A program made the position numbers and the translations under genes. Positions 6,413-13,187 of a DNA stretch of 13,800 nt are shown one piece after another. Source of the DNA: an uncultured Chlamydiaceae bacterium (GTDB lineage Bacteria > Chlamydiota > Chlamydiia > Chlamydiales > Parachlamydiaceae); NCBI GenBank assembly GCA_945957185.1, contig CAMFKA010000027.1:1-13800 (forward strand). The letters run 5' to 3'. The notes under the pieces are model-generated. The model did not search any database. It saw only the letters and a program-made list of their open reading frames with translations, and was not told the DNA's origin. Every line of letters begins with the position of its first letter. Position 1 is the stretch's first letter.

Positions 6413-7780
6413 TTAACCGATATCGATAATTCTTACACCCAAGTTGTCTCCCAACGAGAGCAACTCTGCTTTTGCGATTTTTTGACCGTTGACCACGAGG
6501 TCGACGCCGTTTTCGGGGTGAATATCGAGTTCAAGCATATTTCCGGGTTGCAATTCCATAATTTTTTGGATACTCATCCGAATGCGGCCCACTTCAACAA
6601 CGATATCAAGAGGGATTTCGTGTGGAGCTACAGGTTTGGTGGAGAGGATGCGGTGCGGTCTTTCTGCAGGTGCGTGGGAGTGCTCTTCTTCTGCAGCTTC
6701 CACTTCGTTTTCCTCTTGGACAGAATTGAAAGCTTCTTCGTCATCTTCGTGATGTTCTTCTTCCTGATGCTCCTCTTCCACTTCTTCTTCGGTCTGATCG
6801 TAGTTTTCTGTCTCTTCCAGTGTGGAGAATTCAGTCTCTTCTTCCGAAAATTCGGTGCCGCTTTCGCTGAAATCTACGTTTTCTTCATCATCATCAAATT
6901 TTTTGTTAGGCATTGGAGCTAAATCCTCGCGGTATAGGGGATGTTCTAATATCTTTATGTTGCCATCTTTTAATTTTCCACGGAAGAGTAGATCACCGTT
7001 GACAGTGAGAAGGACTCTTCCTTTTTTACCGGAAGGTTCTAGGGAGCAAGAGTCTAACCCAATGAAATCTCCCGGTTTAATTGTTTTCCATTCCCGCAAG
7101 GGCATATGGATATGACCGGCTTGTAGGTGGATTGCCAATTCGATTTTTTCAGCCAACGCGGGATTCAGAGGCACAGATAAACTTTTAGGGATGTAGTGTG
7201 ATTTCCACGCTTGTCGAAAGGCGGGTGGAATGACGACACGACCGGTGGCTTTGGTTTGGTTCAGCTCGATGTAGACGTCGAAGCAGTGCGCTGTGTCAAA
7301 AGAAAATTCCTCGGGCGTTGTCTCCATCTGAAAAGAGAGGGATTGGTCAAAAGAAGCTTTGTTGATGGAGTGGATGGCTTCCATAACCATGAACGTAAAG
7401 AATGGTTGAGTCATCTCGGATTGGAGCGGCAACGGAGTCTCTTCCGTAGTCAGCAATGCGGACATGAGTTTGGTGACATCCATATCGGACATGGCAAAAT
7501 AGAGGGGCTGATTCAAAGGCGAGACAGTGATTGCGTGGATTTGCGATGGGGAGCCCACTCCGGCTAAAATATCTTCTCCCGATTTTTGCGTGATATTCGA
7601 ACGGGAAACGTAGAAATGTTTCGCATGGAGCTTTGCTTGTAGAAATTCGATGAGAGCGCTCCAGGGAAATGCAGGAGCTGCGCCGAAAAGGGGAACATCG
7701 TCATTGGAAATGAGGTCGGGAGAAACCGGTTTTATCCAATCGAATGGAATGTGATGTGGTCGTTGAGTTTGAGAAGACAA
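6413..7780 (-). CDS. cdsQ: T3SS sorting-platform protein CdsQ (SctQ)
   Basis: C-ring/sorting-platform component that links the export ATPase complex to the cytosolic face of the basal body. 455 aa. Residues 208-278 look like a first SpoA-type domain (EKIELAIHLQAGHIHMPLRE...), followed by a very acidic linker at 293-368 rich in Glu and Asp. The C-terminal SpoA domain is at 386-455 (IPLDIVVEVGRIRMSIQKIM... to GVRIIDIG). The start is a TTG at 7780, six nt after the cdsP stop, with AAGGA overlapping that stop; the next Met is at residue 97, so TTG is the best choice. An in-frame ATG at residue 290 could yield a shorter product with only the acidic linker and second SpoA domain. Position between cdsP and pkn5 matches CT672. 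Confidence 0.93.
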   Translation of the reverse strand: MSSQTQRPHHIPFDWIKPVSPDLISNDDVPLFGAAPAFPWSALIEFLQAKLHAKHFYVSRSNITQKSGEDILAGVGSPSQIHAITVSPLNQPLYFAMSDMDVTKLMSALLTTEETPLPLQSEMTQPFFTFMVMEAIHSINKASFDQSLSFQMETTPEEFSFDTAHCFDVYIELNQTKATGRVVIPPAFRQAWKSHYIPKSLSVPLNPALAEKIELAIHLQAGHIHMPLREWKTIKPGDFIGLDSCSLEPSGKKGRVLLTVNGDLLFRGKLKDGNIKILEHPLYREDLAPMPNKKFDDDEENVDFSESGTEFSEEETEFSTLEETENYDQTEEEVEEEHQEEEHHEDDEEAFNSVQEENEVEAAEEEHSHAPAERPHRILSTKPVAPHEIPLDIVVEVGRIRMSIQKIMELQPGNMLELDIHPENGVDLVVNGQKIAKAELLSLGDNLGVRIIDIG

Positions 7781-7786
7781 TTAATC

Positions 7787-8911
7787 TTATCCTTTTTTCT
7801 TCTGTTGCCGTTGTTGTTGCTGTTCTTGCCCTTGTCCCTGTCCCTGTTGTTGCTGCTCTTGATCCCTCTGTTCTGCCTGTGCAGTGTAAAGAGGGGTGGC
7901 TGCCTGCGTAGTAGTCGTTATAATATGGACATTGTAGCCTTCTTTATTCAATGCTAATAATAACGATTCTCGGTTTACTCTGCTATCAAGAATATCCTTC
8001 GCTTGCTGGGAAAGGTTTTCAAACGCGATATTGAATTCACCACGGGCGCTTTCGAAGCTTGTCACTTTGATTTGAGCTCCTTCAAACATCGGCGGATGTC
8101 GAATGGTGATGACTGTATCTGTGACCTCTCCAGTCTTAACCACATACATCTCTTTTACTATTTGGTCAACCAGTTCTTTCAGCTGTGCTGCAGGGCGTGG
8201 AGCCTCTGCTTGTTTGACATCGCCCAGTGGGTTGACTAACGGCTGTTGCTGTTGTCCTTGAGATAGTGCACTCAAGCGCGCGGCATCGGGGTTGTCATCT
8301 TTTGATTTGGAAGTGTGTTCGGTCTCGATTTGGAAGCCGCCTCTGTCTTCAGTGCTGATTTTTTTCGATTTTTCGGAGCCGGTTTGAGGTTGCTCCTGTT
8401 TTTTTGCGTCCTTAGATGCCACTTCGGTTTCGCGAGTATAGGCGGCGGAAAGGTGTTCCGCTTCGGTGTTTTTGGTGTCGGCAGTTTCTTTATTGGGAAC
8501 CACTACTTTTTGCTGCTGAAAAAGTTCTTCGGGTTTTGCTTTTTCCTTTCCTGACAGCATTTTATTTTCGGCCATTTCCACCAACACCTCTTCCGAAGGC
8601 ATTTCAGGGGGGGCAGCAGGAAAAGGTTGCGGAGCAGGCTTTCTGGCAGACATTTCGAAAATGCTTGCTGGTTTCTCTTTCGTCGTTGCCGCATCAGTTT
8701 TACCCTCTTCGGTCTCGGCGACGTCATCTCCTGCCTTCTCTTTGACGTTATCGTCGTCTTGTTCCGGATTCTTCGATGCCCGCTCTTCTCTTTTCATGAC
8801 TTTTTCGAAGTTCTTTGTACGGGAGGCGTCTCCGGAAGGGCGTCCAAGACCATCGGAAGAGGAGGAAGATCTCGCAGGCGTCGTATTGAAGCGCATATCT
8901 GGGTTTACCAT
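7787..8911 (-). CDS. cdsP: T3SS needle-length/substrate-specificity protein CdsP (SctP)
   Basis: Homologue of CT671, placed between cdsO and cdsQ. 374 aa. The first 230 residues are polar, charged and Pro/Ser-rich with no predicted fold, as in SctP/FliK rulers, whose extended N-terminal part can set needle length. Residues 242-335 form the only compact part (LKELVDQIVKEMYVV... to VHIITTTT), in the position of the FliK/YscP-like C-terminal domain. Residues 346-374 are a Gln/Gly-rich tail ending KKKG. ATG at 8911 has AAGGAG eight bases upstream, overlapping the cdsO stop, so the two genes are closely coupled. It is longer than the C. trachomatis protein as I remember it. Sequence conservation is low, so the call rests on synteny and the C-terminal domain. 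Confidence 0.85.
   Translation of the reverse strand: MVNPDMRFNTTPARSSSSSDGLGRPSGDASRTKNFEKVMKREERASKNPEQDDDNVKEKAGDDVAETEEGKTDAATTKEKPASIFEMSARKPAPQPFPAAPPEMPSEEVLVEMAENKMLSGKEKAKPEELFQQQKVVVPNKETADTKNTEAEHLSAAYTRETEVASKDAKKQEQPQTGSEKSKKISTEDRGGFQIETEHTSKSKDDNPDAARLSALSQGQQQQPLVNPLGDVKQAEAPRPAAQLKELVDQIVKEMYVVKTGEVTDTVITIRHPPMFEGAQIKVTSFESARGEFNIAFENLSQQAKDILDSRVNRESLLLALNKEGYNVHIITTTTQAATPLYTAQAEQRDQEQQQQGQGQGQEQQQQRQQKKKG
7790..7880 (-). repeat. Low-complexity Gln codon tract at the 3' end of cdsP
   Basis: The last 30 codons of cdsP are dominated by CAA/CAG Gln with Gly interruptions (QQQQGQGQGQEQQQQRQQ). On the plus strand it reads as runs of ttg/ctg/ctt. Such tracts can change length by slippage in multiples of three without losing the frame. 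It ends right before the cdsQ start. Confidence 0.85.
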
Positions 8912-8923
8912 AAAAAACTCTCC

Positions 8924-9436
8924 TTACCGCATTTTTAACGATTTGCGGCGATTTTGATTTGTGGTGTAGATGGTCGATCCAAGTTCATCCTGCTCGCGGC
9001 CTTCGATGATGTCTGATTCTCTACGCATCTCTCGCTCCCAGTCTTCGCGGTGTGTTTCTAGTTTGTCCAGTTCAATTCTACGTAATTTTAGGTCGTGTCG
9101 CGCTTCTTCAAGCGCTTTTTCTGCTAATTCCACTTGGTCGCGTTGCTCTTTGACCTTCTTCTCTTCCACCTTCACTTTCTCTAAAGCCACCTTGAGGTAG
9201 GCTTTCATCTGCATAATCTTGCCGGTGTTGGTTCCTTGATCTAACTCATCACGGAGTTGCTGGAGCTTCGAGTTGTGGTGCTCTTTCGCTTTGTCACGCT
9301 CAGCTTCCCGCTCTTTCAGCTTCTCTTGCTCTTTCTCAAGGATGGTTTTTTTCTCTTGCACCACCTTTTCTTGGTCTTCGACCCGTTTCTTTTTCACCTC
9401 TAGCACTTGCAGCAGCGGATAGACAACTTTTGCCAT
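8924..9436 (-). CDS. cdsO: T3SS ATPase-stalk coiled-coil protein CdsO (SctO)
   Basis: 170 aa, almost wholly charged and helical, with heptad-like Leu/Val spacing from about residue 5 to 145 (PLLQVLEVKKKRVEDQEKVV...). This fits an SctO/YscO/FliJ-type antiparallel coiled coil that acts as the central stalk of the ATPase and escorts chaperones. There is no signal peptide or membrane segment. ATG at 9436 has GGAG eight bases upstream and follows the cdsN stop by 17 nt. The position directly after the ATPase gene matches CT670. Coiled coils carry little sequence identity, so synteny is the main evidence. Confidence 0.9.
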   Translation of the reverse strand: MAKVVYPLLQVLEVKKKRVEDQEKVVQEKKTILEKEQEKLKEREAERDKAKEHHNSKLQQLRDELDQGTNTGKIMQMKAYLKVALEKVKVEEKKVKEQRDQVELAEKALEEARHDLKLRRIELDKLETHREDWEREMRRESDIIEGREQDELGSTIYTTNQNRRKSLKMR

Positions 9437-9453
9437 AATGAGTTCTCCGACTG

Positions 9454-10770
9454 CTATTTAAAGATCGATCTAAGCAGCTGCATCGATTCTGCAAAGGAGC
9501 ATTTCTCTTCGATCGATTGCTTCAAAAACTTCATCACTTTTTCGATGTGGTCGATGGCAAAATCTCCCATTTTGTCAGCGCCTCGCTTGTACTCGCCAAT
9601 TTTAATCAACAATTCGTTTTTCTTGTAGTTTGCGAGTACCTCTTTTAGCTTTCCAACGAGTTGTAAATGCTCTTTGGGGACGATAGAGGTCATCACCCGG
9701 CTGACCGATTCCAAAATGCTGATGGCAGGGTAGTGGTATTGCCGCGCGAGTTCTGCGGAGAGGATGATGTGTCCGTCGAGGATGGATCTCACTTCATCCG
9801 CAACGGGTTCGTTCATGTCGTCACCCGCAACAAGGATGGTGTAGAAGGCTGTAATGGAGCCCACATCCGAATTTCCGGAACGTTCTAGCAGTTTAGGTAA
9901 AGTTGCGAATACGGATGGAGTGTACCCCGCACGTGCCGGAGGCTCTCCCGCAGCCAACCCCACCTCACGCAACGCTCTGGCGAAACGAGTGACCGAGTCC
10001 ATCATCAGAATAACGGATTTTCCTTGGTCTCTAAAGTACTCTGCAATCGCTGTTCCGACGTATGCGGCGTTTAAACGGAGTTGTGAGGCTTGGTCAGAGG
10101 TCGACACAATAAGGACGGAGCGTTTTAATCCTTCCGGACCGAGATCTTTTTCGATAAAGTCGCGCAGCTCGCGGCCCCGCTCTCCGATGAGCGCGATGAC
10201 GTTGACATCGGCGACAGCGTTTCTAGCAATCATACCGAGAGTTGTAGATTTTCCTCCCCCTGCCGCAGCGAAAATACCTACCCGTTGCCCTTGACCTACT
10301 GTCAAGCAAGAGTCGATTGCCCGCACCCCTGTAGTGATAGGCTCGCTAATTCTTTTTCGTTTCGTCGCATCGGGAGGCGATTGTAAGACGGGGTACTCTT
10401 CAGTGCATTCGAGCGGTCCCATCGTTTCAGTATCGAGAGGTTCACCCAATCCGTTTAAAATTCGTCCCAAAAGTTGGGGACCGACTTTGATTTTCAATGG
10501 GCTGTGGGTGGGAATCACTTCGCTGGAAGGCCCAATACCGGTCATTTCGCCGAGCGGAGACAGGAACACCTCTTCTTGGGTGAATCCGACAACTTCGGTA
10601 AGTAATGGGGGGCCGTCGCGTTGAACTAAGCAGATTTCGCCGATTTTGACGCCGGGGACTACGGCTTTGATGAGCATCCCCACAGTTTCGGTGATTCTTC
10701 CGTTGACTGTCGAGAGTTCTACATCTTCTAAGCTTCCAATCAATCTATCAAATTGGTCATCTAAACTCAT
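9454..10770 (-). CDS. cdsN: T3SS export ATPase CdsN (SctN)
   Basis: Hexameric F1/FliI-type ATPase that releases chaperones and unfolds substrates at the cytosolic base of the injectisome. 438 aa, the usual family length. An N-terminal beta-barrel (about 20-95) precedes the catalytic domain: Walker A AAAGGGKST at 168-176 with K174, GERGRE with E197, Walker B ILMMDS with D258, and the family block AGEPPARAGYTPSVF at 274-288. The helical C-terminal region (365-438) is the substrate/chaperone-binding part. ATG at 10770 has GAGG six bases upstream. It starts only 15 nt beyond an intrinsic terminator, so transcription from upstream must read through or start within the 3' part of the preceding gene. 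It heads a tight five-gene run. Confidence 0.97.
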   Translation of the reverse strand: MSLDDQFDRLIGSLEDVELSTVNGRITETVGMLIKAVVPGVKIGEICLVQRDGPPLLTEVVGFTQEEVFLSPLGEMTGIGPSSEVIPTHSPLKIKVGPQLLGRILNGLGEPLDTETMGPLECTEEYPVLQSPPDATKRKRISEPITTGVRAIDSCLTVGQGQRVGIFAAAGGGKSTTLGMIARNAVADVNVIALIGERGRELRDFIEKDLGPEGLKRSVLIVSTSDQASQLRLNAAYVGTAIAEYFRDQGKSVILMMDSVTRFARALREVGLAAGEPPARAGYTPSVFATLPKLLERSGNSDVGSITAFYTILVAGDDMNEPVADEVRSILDGHIILSAELARQYHYPAISILESVSRVMTSIVPKEHLQLVGKLKEVLANYKKNELLIKIGEYKRGADKMGDFAIDHIEKVMKFLKQSIEEKCSFAESMQLLRSIFK

Positions 10771-10785
10771 AGCAGCCTCGGTTCT

Positions 10786-10812
10786 AAAAAAAAGCGGAGC
10801 TAAAAGCCCCGC
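10786..10812 (-). terminator. Intrinsic terminator between the CT668-like gene and cdsN
   Basis: On the minus strand, GCGGGGC (complement of 10806-10812), a 5-nt loop TTTTA, and GCTCCGC (complement of 10794-10800) form a 7-bp GC-rich stem with one G:U. Eight consecutive T (complement of 10786-10793) follow directly. It begins 16 nt after the upstream stop codon and ends 15 nt before the cdsN ATG. This is a classic rho-independent terminator and should divide or attenuate transcription between the needle genes and the ATPase operon. Confidence 0.88.
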
Positions 10813-10828
10813 CTAAAAGGGTTAACAA

Positions 10829-11518
10829 TTACACTTGCACGTTCATGATCGTTTTTGTCGATTCGATTGCCTTGCTCAGCAGGCTGGTAAATAATTCAAT
10901 TTCTTGTTGGATGAACCCGACCTTAATTTGCAGCGACAACATCGTTGCGGGGGACATCTCTTTCTTTTGAAGCTGCATCGTCGCCATATCTGTCTGGATG
11001 CTTTCCAGTCGCGCTTGCCCGTCTCCGAGGAGGTTGAGGAAGTTTTCAATAGGAGATTTTCCACTAGCTTTTGCGTTAGGGGAGTATTCGACACCTGCGC
11101 GATCGAGCGAAACTTTCAGGCTTTCGTCGATATGGGATAGTTTGTTTTTCAGGACATCGTGAGTGGAGCCTTCAGGTAAGTTCGAAATCGAAGACAGCTT
11201 CGATTTCAAGTCTTCCATCTGCCCCGAGACTTCTTTCGCTTTGCTCAGAAAATCATCCGGAGAAGCGCCTTTTAATCCGTCGACTTTAGAATTAAGCTGA
11301 TGCACCTCATCCATCAAACTGGTACGAGTGATCTGCTCATTCTTATTCGGTTCGATCGGTTGGACTTGGTGCGTCTGCTCCGTCATCAACGAATCGAATT
11401 TTTCTCTGTTAGGCTGTTCTACTGTCTCAGGCTGGAGATCTTGAGCATTGATGGCGTTCTTTTTCTCTGCGCCTGAAACGGCTTCTACACCTTCAATAGC
11501 ATCTTTATGTGTGCTCAT
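10829..11518 (-). CDS. CT668-like T3SS-cluster protein of unknown function
   Basis: 229 aa, located exactly where CT668 lies between cdsG and cdsN in Chlamydia. Residues 1-65 are polar and probably disordered. Residues about 67-130 are helical with coiled-coil spacing (MDEVHQLNSKVDGLKG... QMEDLKSKLSSI). Residues about 155-229 form further amphipathic helices, ending VGFIQQEIELFTSLLSKAIES. The last helices resemble the helical ends of needle or translocator-like proteins, but no family motif is clear. There is no Cys, signal peptide or membrane segment. ATG at 11518 has GAGGA eight bases upstream. A terminator follows the stop, so it is probably the last gene of its transcript. Function is not known to me. 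Confidence 0.8.
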   Translation of the reverse strand: MSTHKDAIEGVEAVSGAEKKNAINAQDLQPETVEQPNREKFDSLMTEQTHQVQPIEPNKNEQITRTSLMDEVHQLNSKVDGLKGASPDDFLSKAKEVSGQMEDLKSKLSSISNLPEGSTHDVLKNKLSHIDESLKVSLDRAGVEYSPNAKASGKSPIENFLNLLGDGQARLESIQTDMATMQLQKKEMSPATMLSLQIKVGFIQQEIELFTSLLSKAIESTKTIMNVQV

Positions 11519-11624
11519 AACTAAATTCCTCGCTAAATAAGTGGCTGTTTAACGCCCTTCAGCATCCGAACCGCAGCACTAGGCACAACTAATACAAACG
11601 CTTGTTTGAAGTGTGAATTTGTAT

Positions 11625-11643
11625 TTTTATCACGAAGATAAAA
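11625..11643. promoter_or_regulatory. Short perfect inverted repeat upstream of the CT668-like gene
   Basis: TTTTATC (11625-11631) and GATAAAA (11637-11643) are perfect inverted copies around a 5-nt centre (acgaa). It lies in the 223-nt gap between cdsG and the CT668-like gene, about 107 nt before the start codon, in an AT-rich stretch with loose promoter-like words such as TTGGAT on the minus strand. It could be an operator or a small hairpin; no clear -10 element could be fixed nearby. Confidence 0.45.
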
Positions 11644-11741
11644 TCCAAAAACTTTTCAAACGAGCTGTCTGGCGCGCGCATGCCTAGTTGCGGCTGTTCT
11701 GGTGCTGAAACCGAGGCAGCCACCTCTGTTAAAGGTCTACG

Positions 11742-12182
11742 TCACGTCCCGCGATTGTCGTTGAAGAAAGGGGATTTGGATTTGGAAAGATCCTTTTCAC
11801 TCCACTCCAACGCAATAGCCCCCAAGGACTTTACCGTGGGGTCGTCTGTCTTGCCCATAGCGTCTTGGATGAGTTGTTCGCCTTGTTTGCGTTTGGCTTT
11901 GTTAAGCACATAACACATCCCCAAGAAGGTTTGGGCTAACATATTATCAGGTTCTGCTTTCACCACTTCTTCAAAAGTCTGGGTAGCAGTACGCATTTCC
12001 AGCTTGTTCAGAGCGATGTATCCGAGTCCGATTTTAGGAACGACCGATTCCGGTCTTAAAATTTGAGCCGCATTGAATAGTCTTGTTGCGCTGGATTCGT
12101 CGAGTTGTTTGACAGCGACGAAGCCCATCTCGATAAAGAGTGCGAAGTCATTGGCGAATTCGTTCATCAGCAGCGAAGTCAT
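11742..12182 (-). CDS. cdsG: T3SS needle chaperone CdsG, TPR type
   Basis: 146 aa, about the length of CT667. Three tandem TPR-like repeats are visible: roughly 12-45 (NDFALFIEMGFVAVKQ...), 47-80 (VVPKIGLGYIALNK...AEPDN) and 81-113 (MLAQTFLGMCYVLNK...). Each has the Gly/Ala-x-x-Tyr and Pro-at-end pattern. The C-terminus is polar. In Chlamydia CdsG and CdsE together chaperone the needle subunit CdsF and keep it from polymerising in the cytosol. ATG at 12182 has only a weak GGGG seven bases upstream; no better start is seen. It is separated from cdsF by 128 nt containing a strong hairpin, which could lower its expression relative to the needle gene. Confidence 0.88.
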   Translation of the reverse strand: MTSLLMNEFANDFALFIEMGFVAVKQLDESSATRLFNAAQILRPESVVPKIGLGYIALNKLEMRTATQTFEEVVKAEPDNMLAQTFLGMCYVLNKAKRKQGEQLIQDAMGKTDDPTVKSLGAIALEWSEKDLSKSKSPFFNDNRGT

Positions 12183-12210
12183 CTGCGAACCCCATAATTA
12201 TTAATAAATA

Positions 12211-12295
12211 TGCGGGCCACCAAGGGAGCTTCGCGACAAAGACTCCACTCGGCGACCCGTTATGGATAGGGCGGATTGGACCCGCCCGCACCATA
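12211..12295 (-). promoter_or_regulatory. GC-rich intercistronic hairpin downstream of cdsF
   Basis: TATGG (12261-12265), GGGCGG (12269-12274), a 7-nt loop, CCGCCC (12282-12287) and CCATA (12291-12295) form a strong two-part hairpin. TGCGGG (12211-12216) can alternatively pair with CCCGCA (12285-12290), closing a larger structure and competing with the first. There is no U tract, so it is not a standard terminator. It begins about 15 nt after the cdsF stop on the minus strand and could protect the needle mRNA 3' end or partly stop transcription (inference). Confidence 0.65.
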
Positions 12296-12310
12296 GTGCT
12301 AAGTAATTAA

Positions 12311-12577
12311 TTACCTAGCGATCTTACTTGCCATTGTGTTGATGGCAGTATTCGATGCCGACACTACACCGGCAGACATCTCTGACAGCTGCGATAAGTG
12401 GTTCATTAACATTTGCATCTCGAACATATCACCGATACTGATCGAGCTTTTCATGTCTTTGATTTTTGAAAGCTTTGCTTTCACGCTTGCAGTAGCATCG
12501 TCAACGATTTTAAATAACTGTTGGACGTTTAAGCCCGAACGTACGTTGTCGCCACCAAAACTTTTTGGGTCAGCCAT
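12311..12577 (-). CDS. cdsF: T3SS needle subunit CdsF (SctF)
   Basis: 88 aa, close to the 80-90 aa of needle proteins. It forms the extracellular needle filament. The sequence is helical with a central break (about residues 45-50), giving the expected helix-turn-helix; the C-terminal helix ends INTMASKIAR. There is no signal peptide, as expected for a T3SS-exported subunit. No Cys is present, unlike what is reported for the C. trachomatis needle. ATG at 12577 has GGAG eight bases upstream. It lies between cdsE and cdsG, its two chaperones, exactly as CT666 does. Inverted repeats flank it on both sides. Confidence 0.9.
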   Translation of the reverse strand: MADPKSFGGDNVRSGLNVQQLFKIVDDATASVKAKLSKIKDMKSSISIGDMFEMQMLMNHLSQLSEMSAGVVSASNTAINTMASKIAR

Positions 12578-12621
12578 AATGTTATCTCCATGTTTTTTTA
12601 ACGGAGGTTAACATTGAGCTA

Positions 12622-12689
12622 CTGATCCATACTCGAAATTACATTTCCCGGATTCCAGGCTACGAACCTGGGATCCACTTCTGGATCAG
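12622..12689 (-). promoter_or_regulatory. Nested inverted repeat between cdsE and cdsF
   Basis: Outer arms CTGATCCA (12622-12629) and TGGATCAG (12682-12689) are perfect complements. Inside, GGATTCCAGG (12650-12659) pairs with CCTGGGATCC (12667-12676) with one G:T, around a 7-nt loop. The structure fills the cdsE-cdsF gap and ends 45 nt before the needle start codon. There is no U tract on the minus strand after it. It may be a transcript-processing or stabilising structure that sets needle levels against cdsE (inference). Confidence 0.65.
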
Positions 12690-12714
12690 AACAATGATAA
12701 ACCGTATTCTCTAT

Positions 12715-12957
12715 TTATTTGGGGCTTATCCTCGACATCACCTTTTGAATCGAGGTATAACCCTGGAGCAGCGAGCCAAATCGATCGAAATCCTCTTTGG
12801 CTTCTCCACTCCGTAATATTCCCTTCACTCTTTGAACTTTTTCGTCTACCTTCCCTTTCATCTCGTTAAATTTCGAGCGGTTGCGAAGCTCAATTTCCAA
12901 GTCGAAGAAAAACTCGTCTTGCTTCTTTTTTTTATTTTGGCTTTCTAGTCCAAACAT
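12715..12957 (-). CDS. cdsE: T3SS needle co-chaperone CdsE (SctE-like, CT665 homologue)
   Basis: 80 aa, near the size of CT665. It is highly charged and helical: a Lys-rich start (NKKKKQ), an acidic helix (EFFFDLEIELRN), then basic and amphipathic helices to VMSRISPK. The call rests on size, position directly before cdsF and general character. In Chlamydia CdsE works with the TPR chaperone CdsG to hold CdsF in the cytosol. ATG at 12957 has AGGTGA four bases upstream. In Chlamydia cdsD normally precedes it; here it is not in the preceding 800 bases. Confidence 0.82.
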   Translation of the reverse strand: MFGLESQNKKKKQDEFFFDLEIELRNRSKFNEMKGKVDEKVQRVKGILRSGEAKEDFDRFGSLLQGYTSIQKVMSRISPK

Positions 12958-13020
12958 AATTCACCTCGTTTGCCGCTCAACTTCTCGGTTTTCGGTAGAG
13001 ACTCAATTCATCCTAACTTA

Positions 13021-13050
13021 ATTCTAGCACTAGCAGATTAATTCTCGCAA
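13021..13050 (-). promoter_or_regulatory. Putative promoter for the cdsE-cdsF-cdsG transcript, proximal
   Basis: TTGCGA (complement of 13045-13050) and TAGAAT (complement of 13021-13026) are separated by 18 nt, close to the sigma66/sigma70 consensus, especially the -10. It would give a leader of roughly 55-60 nt before cdsE. Good candidate, unproven. Confidence 0.5.
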
Positions 13051-13089
13051 TATCGCTTTGTTAATTCAAATATTTTCTTACCATTTCTT

Positions 13090-13119
13090 TATACAGGGGC
13101 GAAGCAACAATATCGTCAA
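13090..13119 (-). promoter_or_regulatory. Putative promoter for cdsE, distal
   Basis: TTGACG (complement of 13114-13119) and TGTATA (complement of 13090-13095) lie 18 nt apart. The -35 is near-consensus; the -10 is weaker, though TATAAA overlaps it two bases further on. Its presence with the proximal candidate suggests tandem promoters for the needle genes, which is inference. Confidence 0.4.
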
Positions 13120-13187
13120 GAGTATGTTTTAGGCATTGTTCTTAGCATTACATGAAGCGATTGTTAATTTACTGTTAAGATTCCTGC

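Noticed and set aside
11680..11913. Cys-rich 77-codon plus-strand frame starting in the cdsG-CT668 gap
   Set aside because: Most of it is antisense to cdsG and the Cys-rich start has no ribosome site.
12619..12690. tRNA-like segment with a ggttcgtagcc loop on the minus strand
   Set aside because: The loop resembles a T-loop, but the stem is 10 bp, the outer arms are not an acceptor stem of the right length, and no D or anticodon arm can be drawn.
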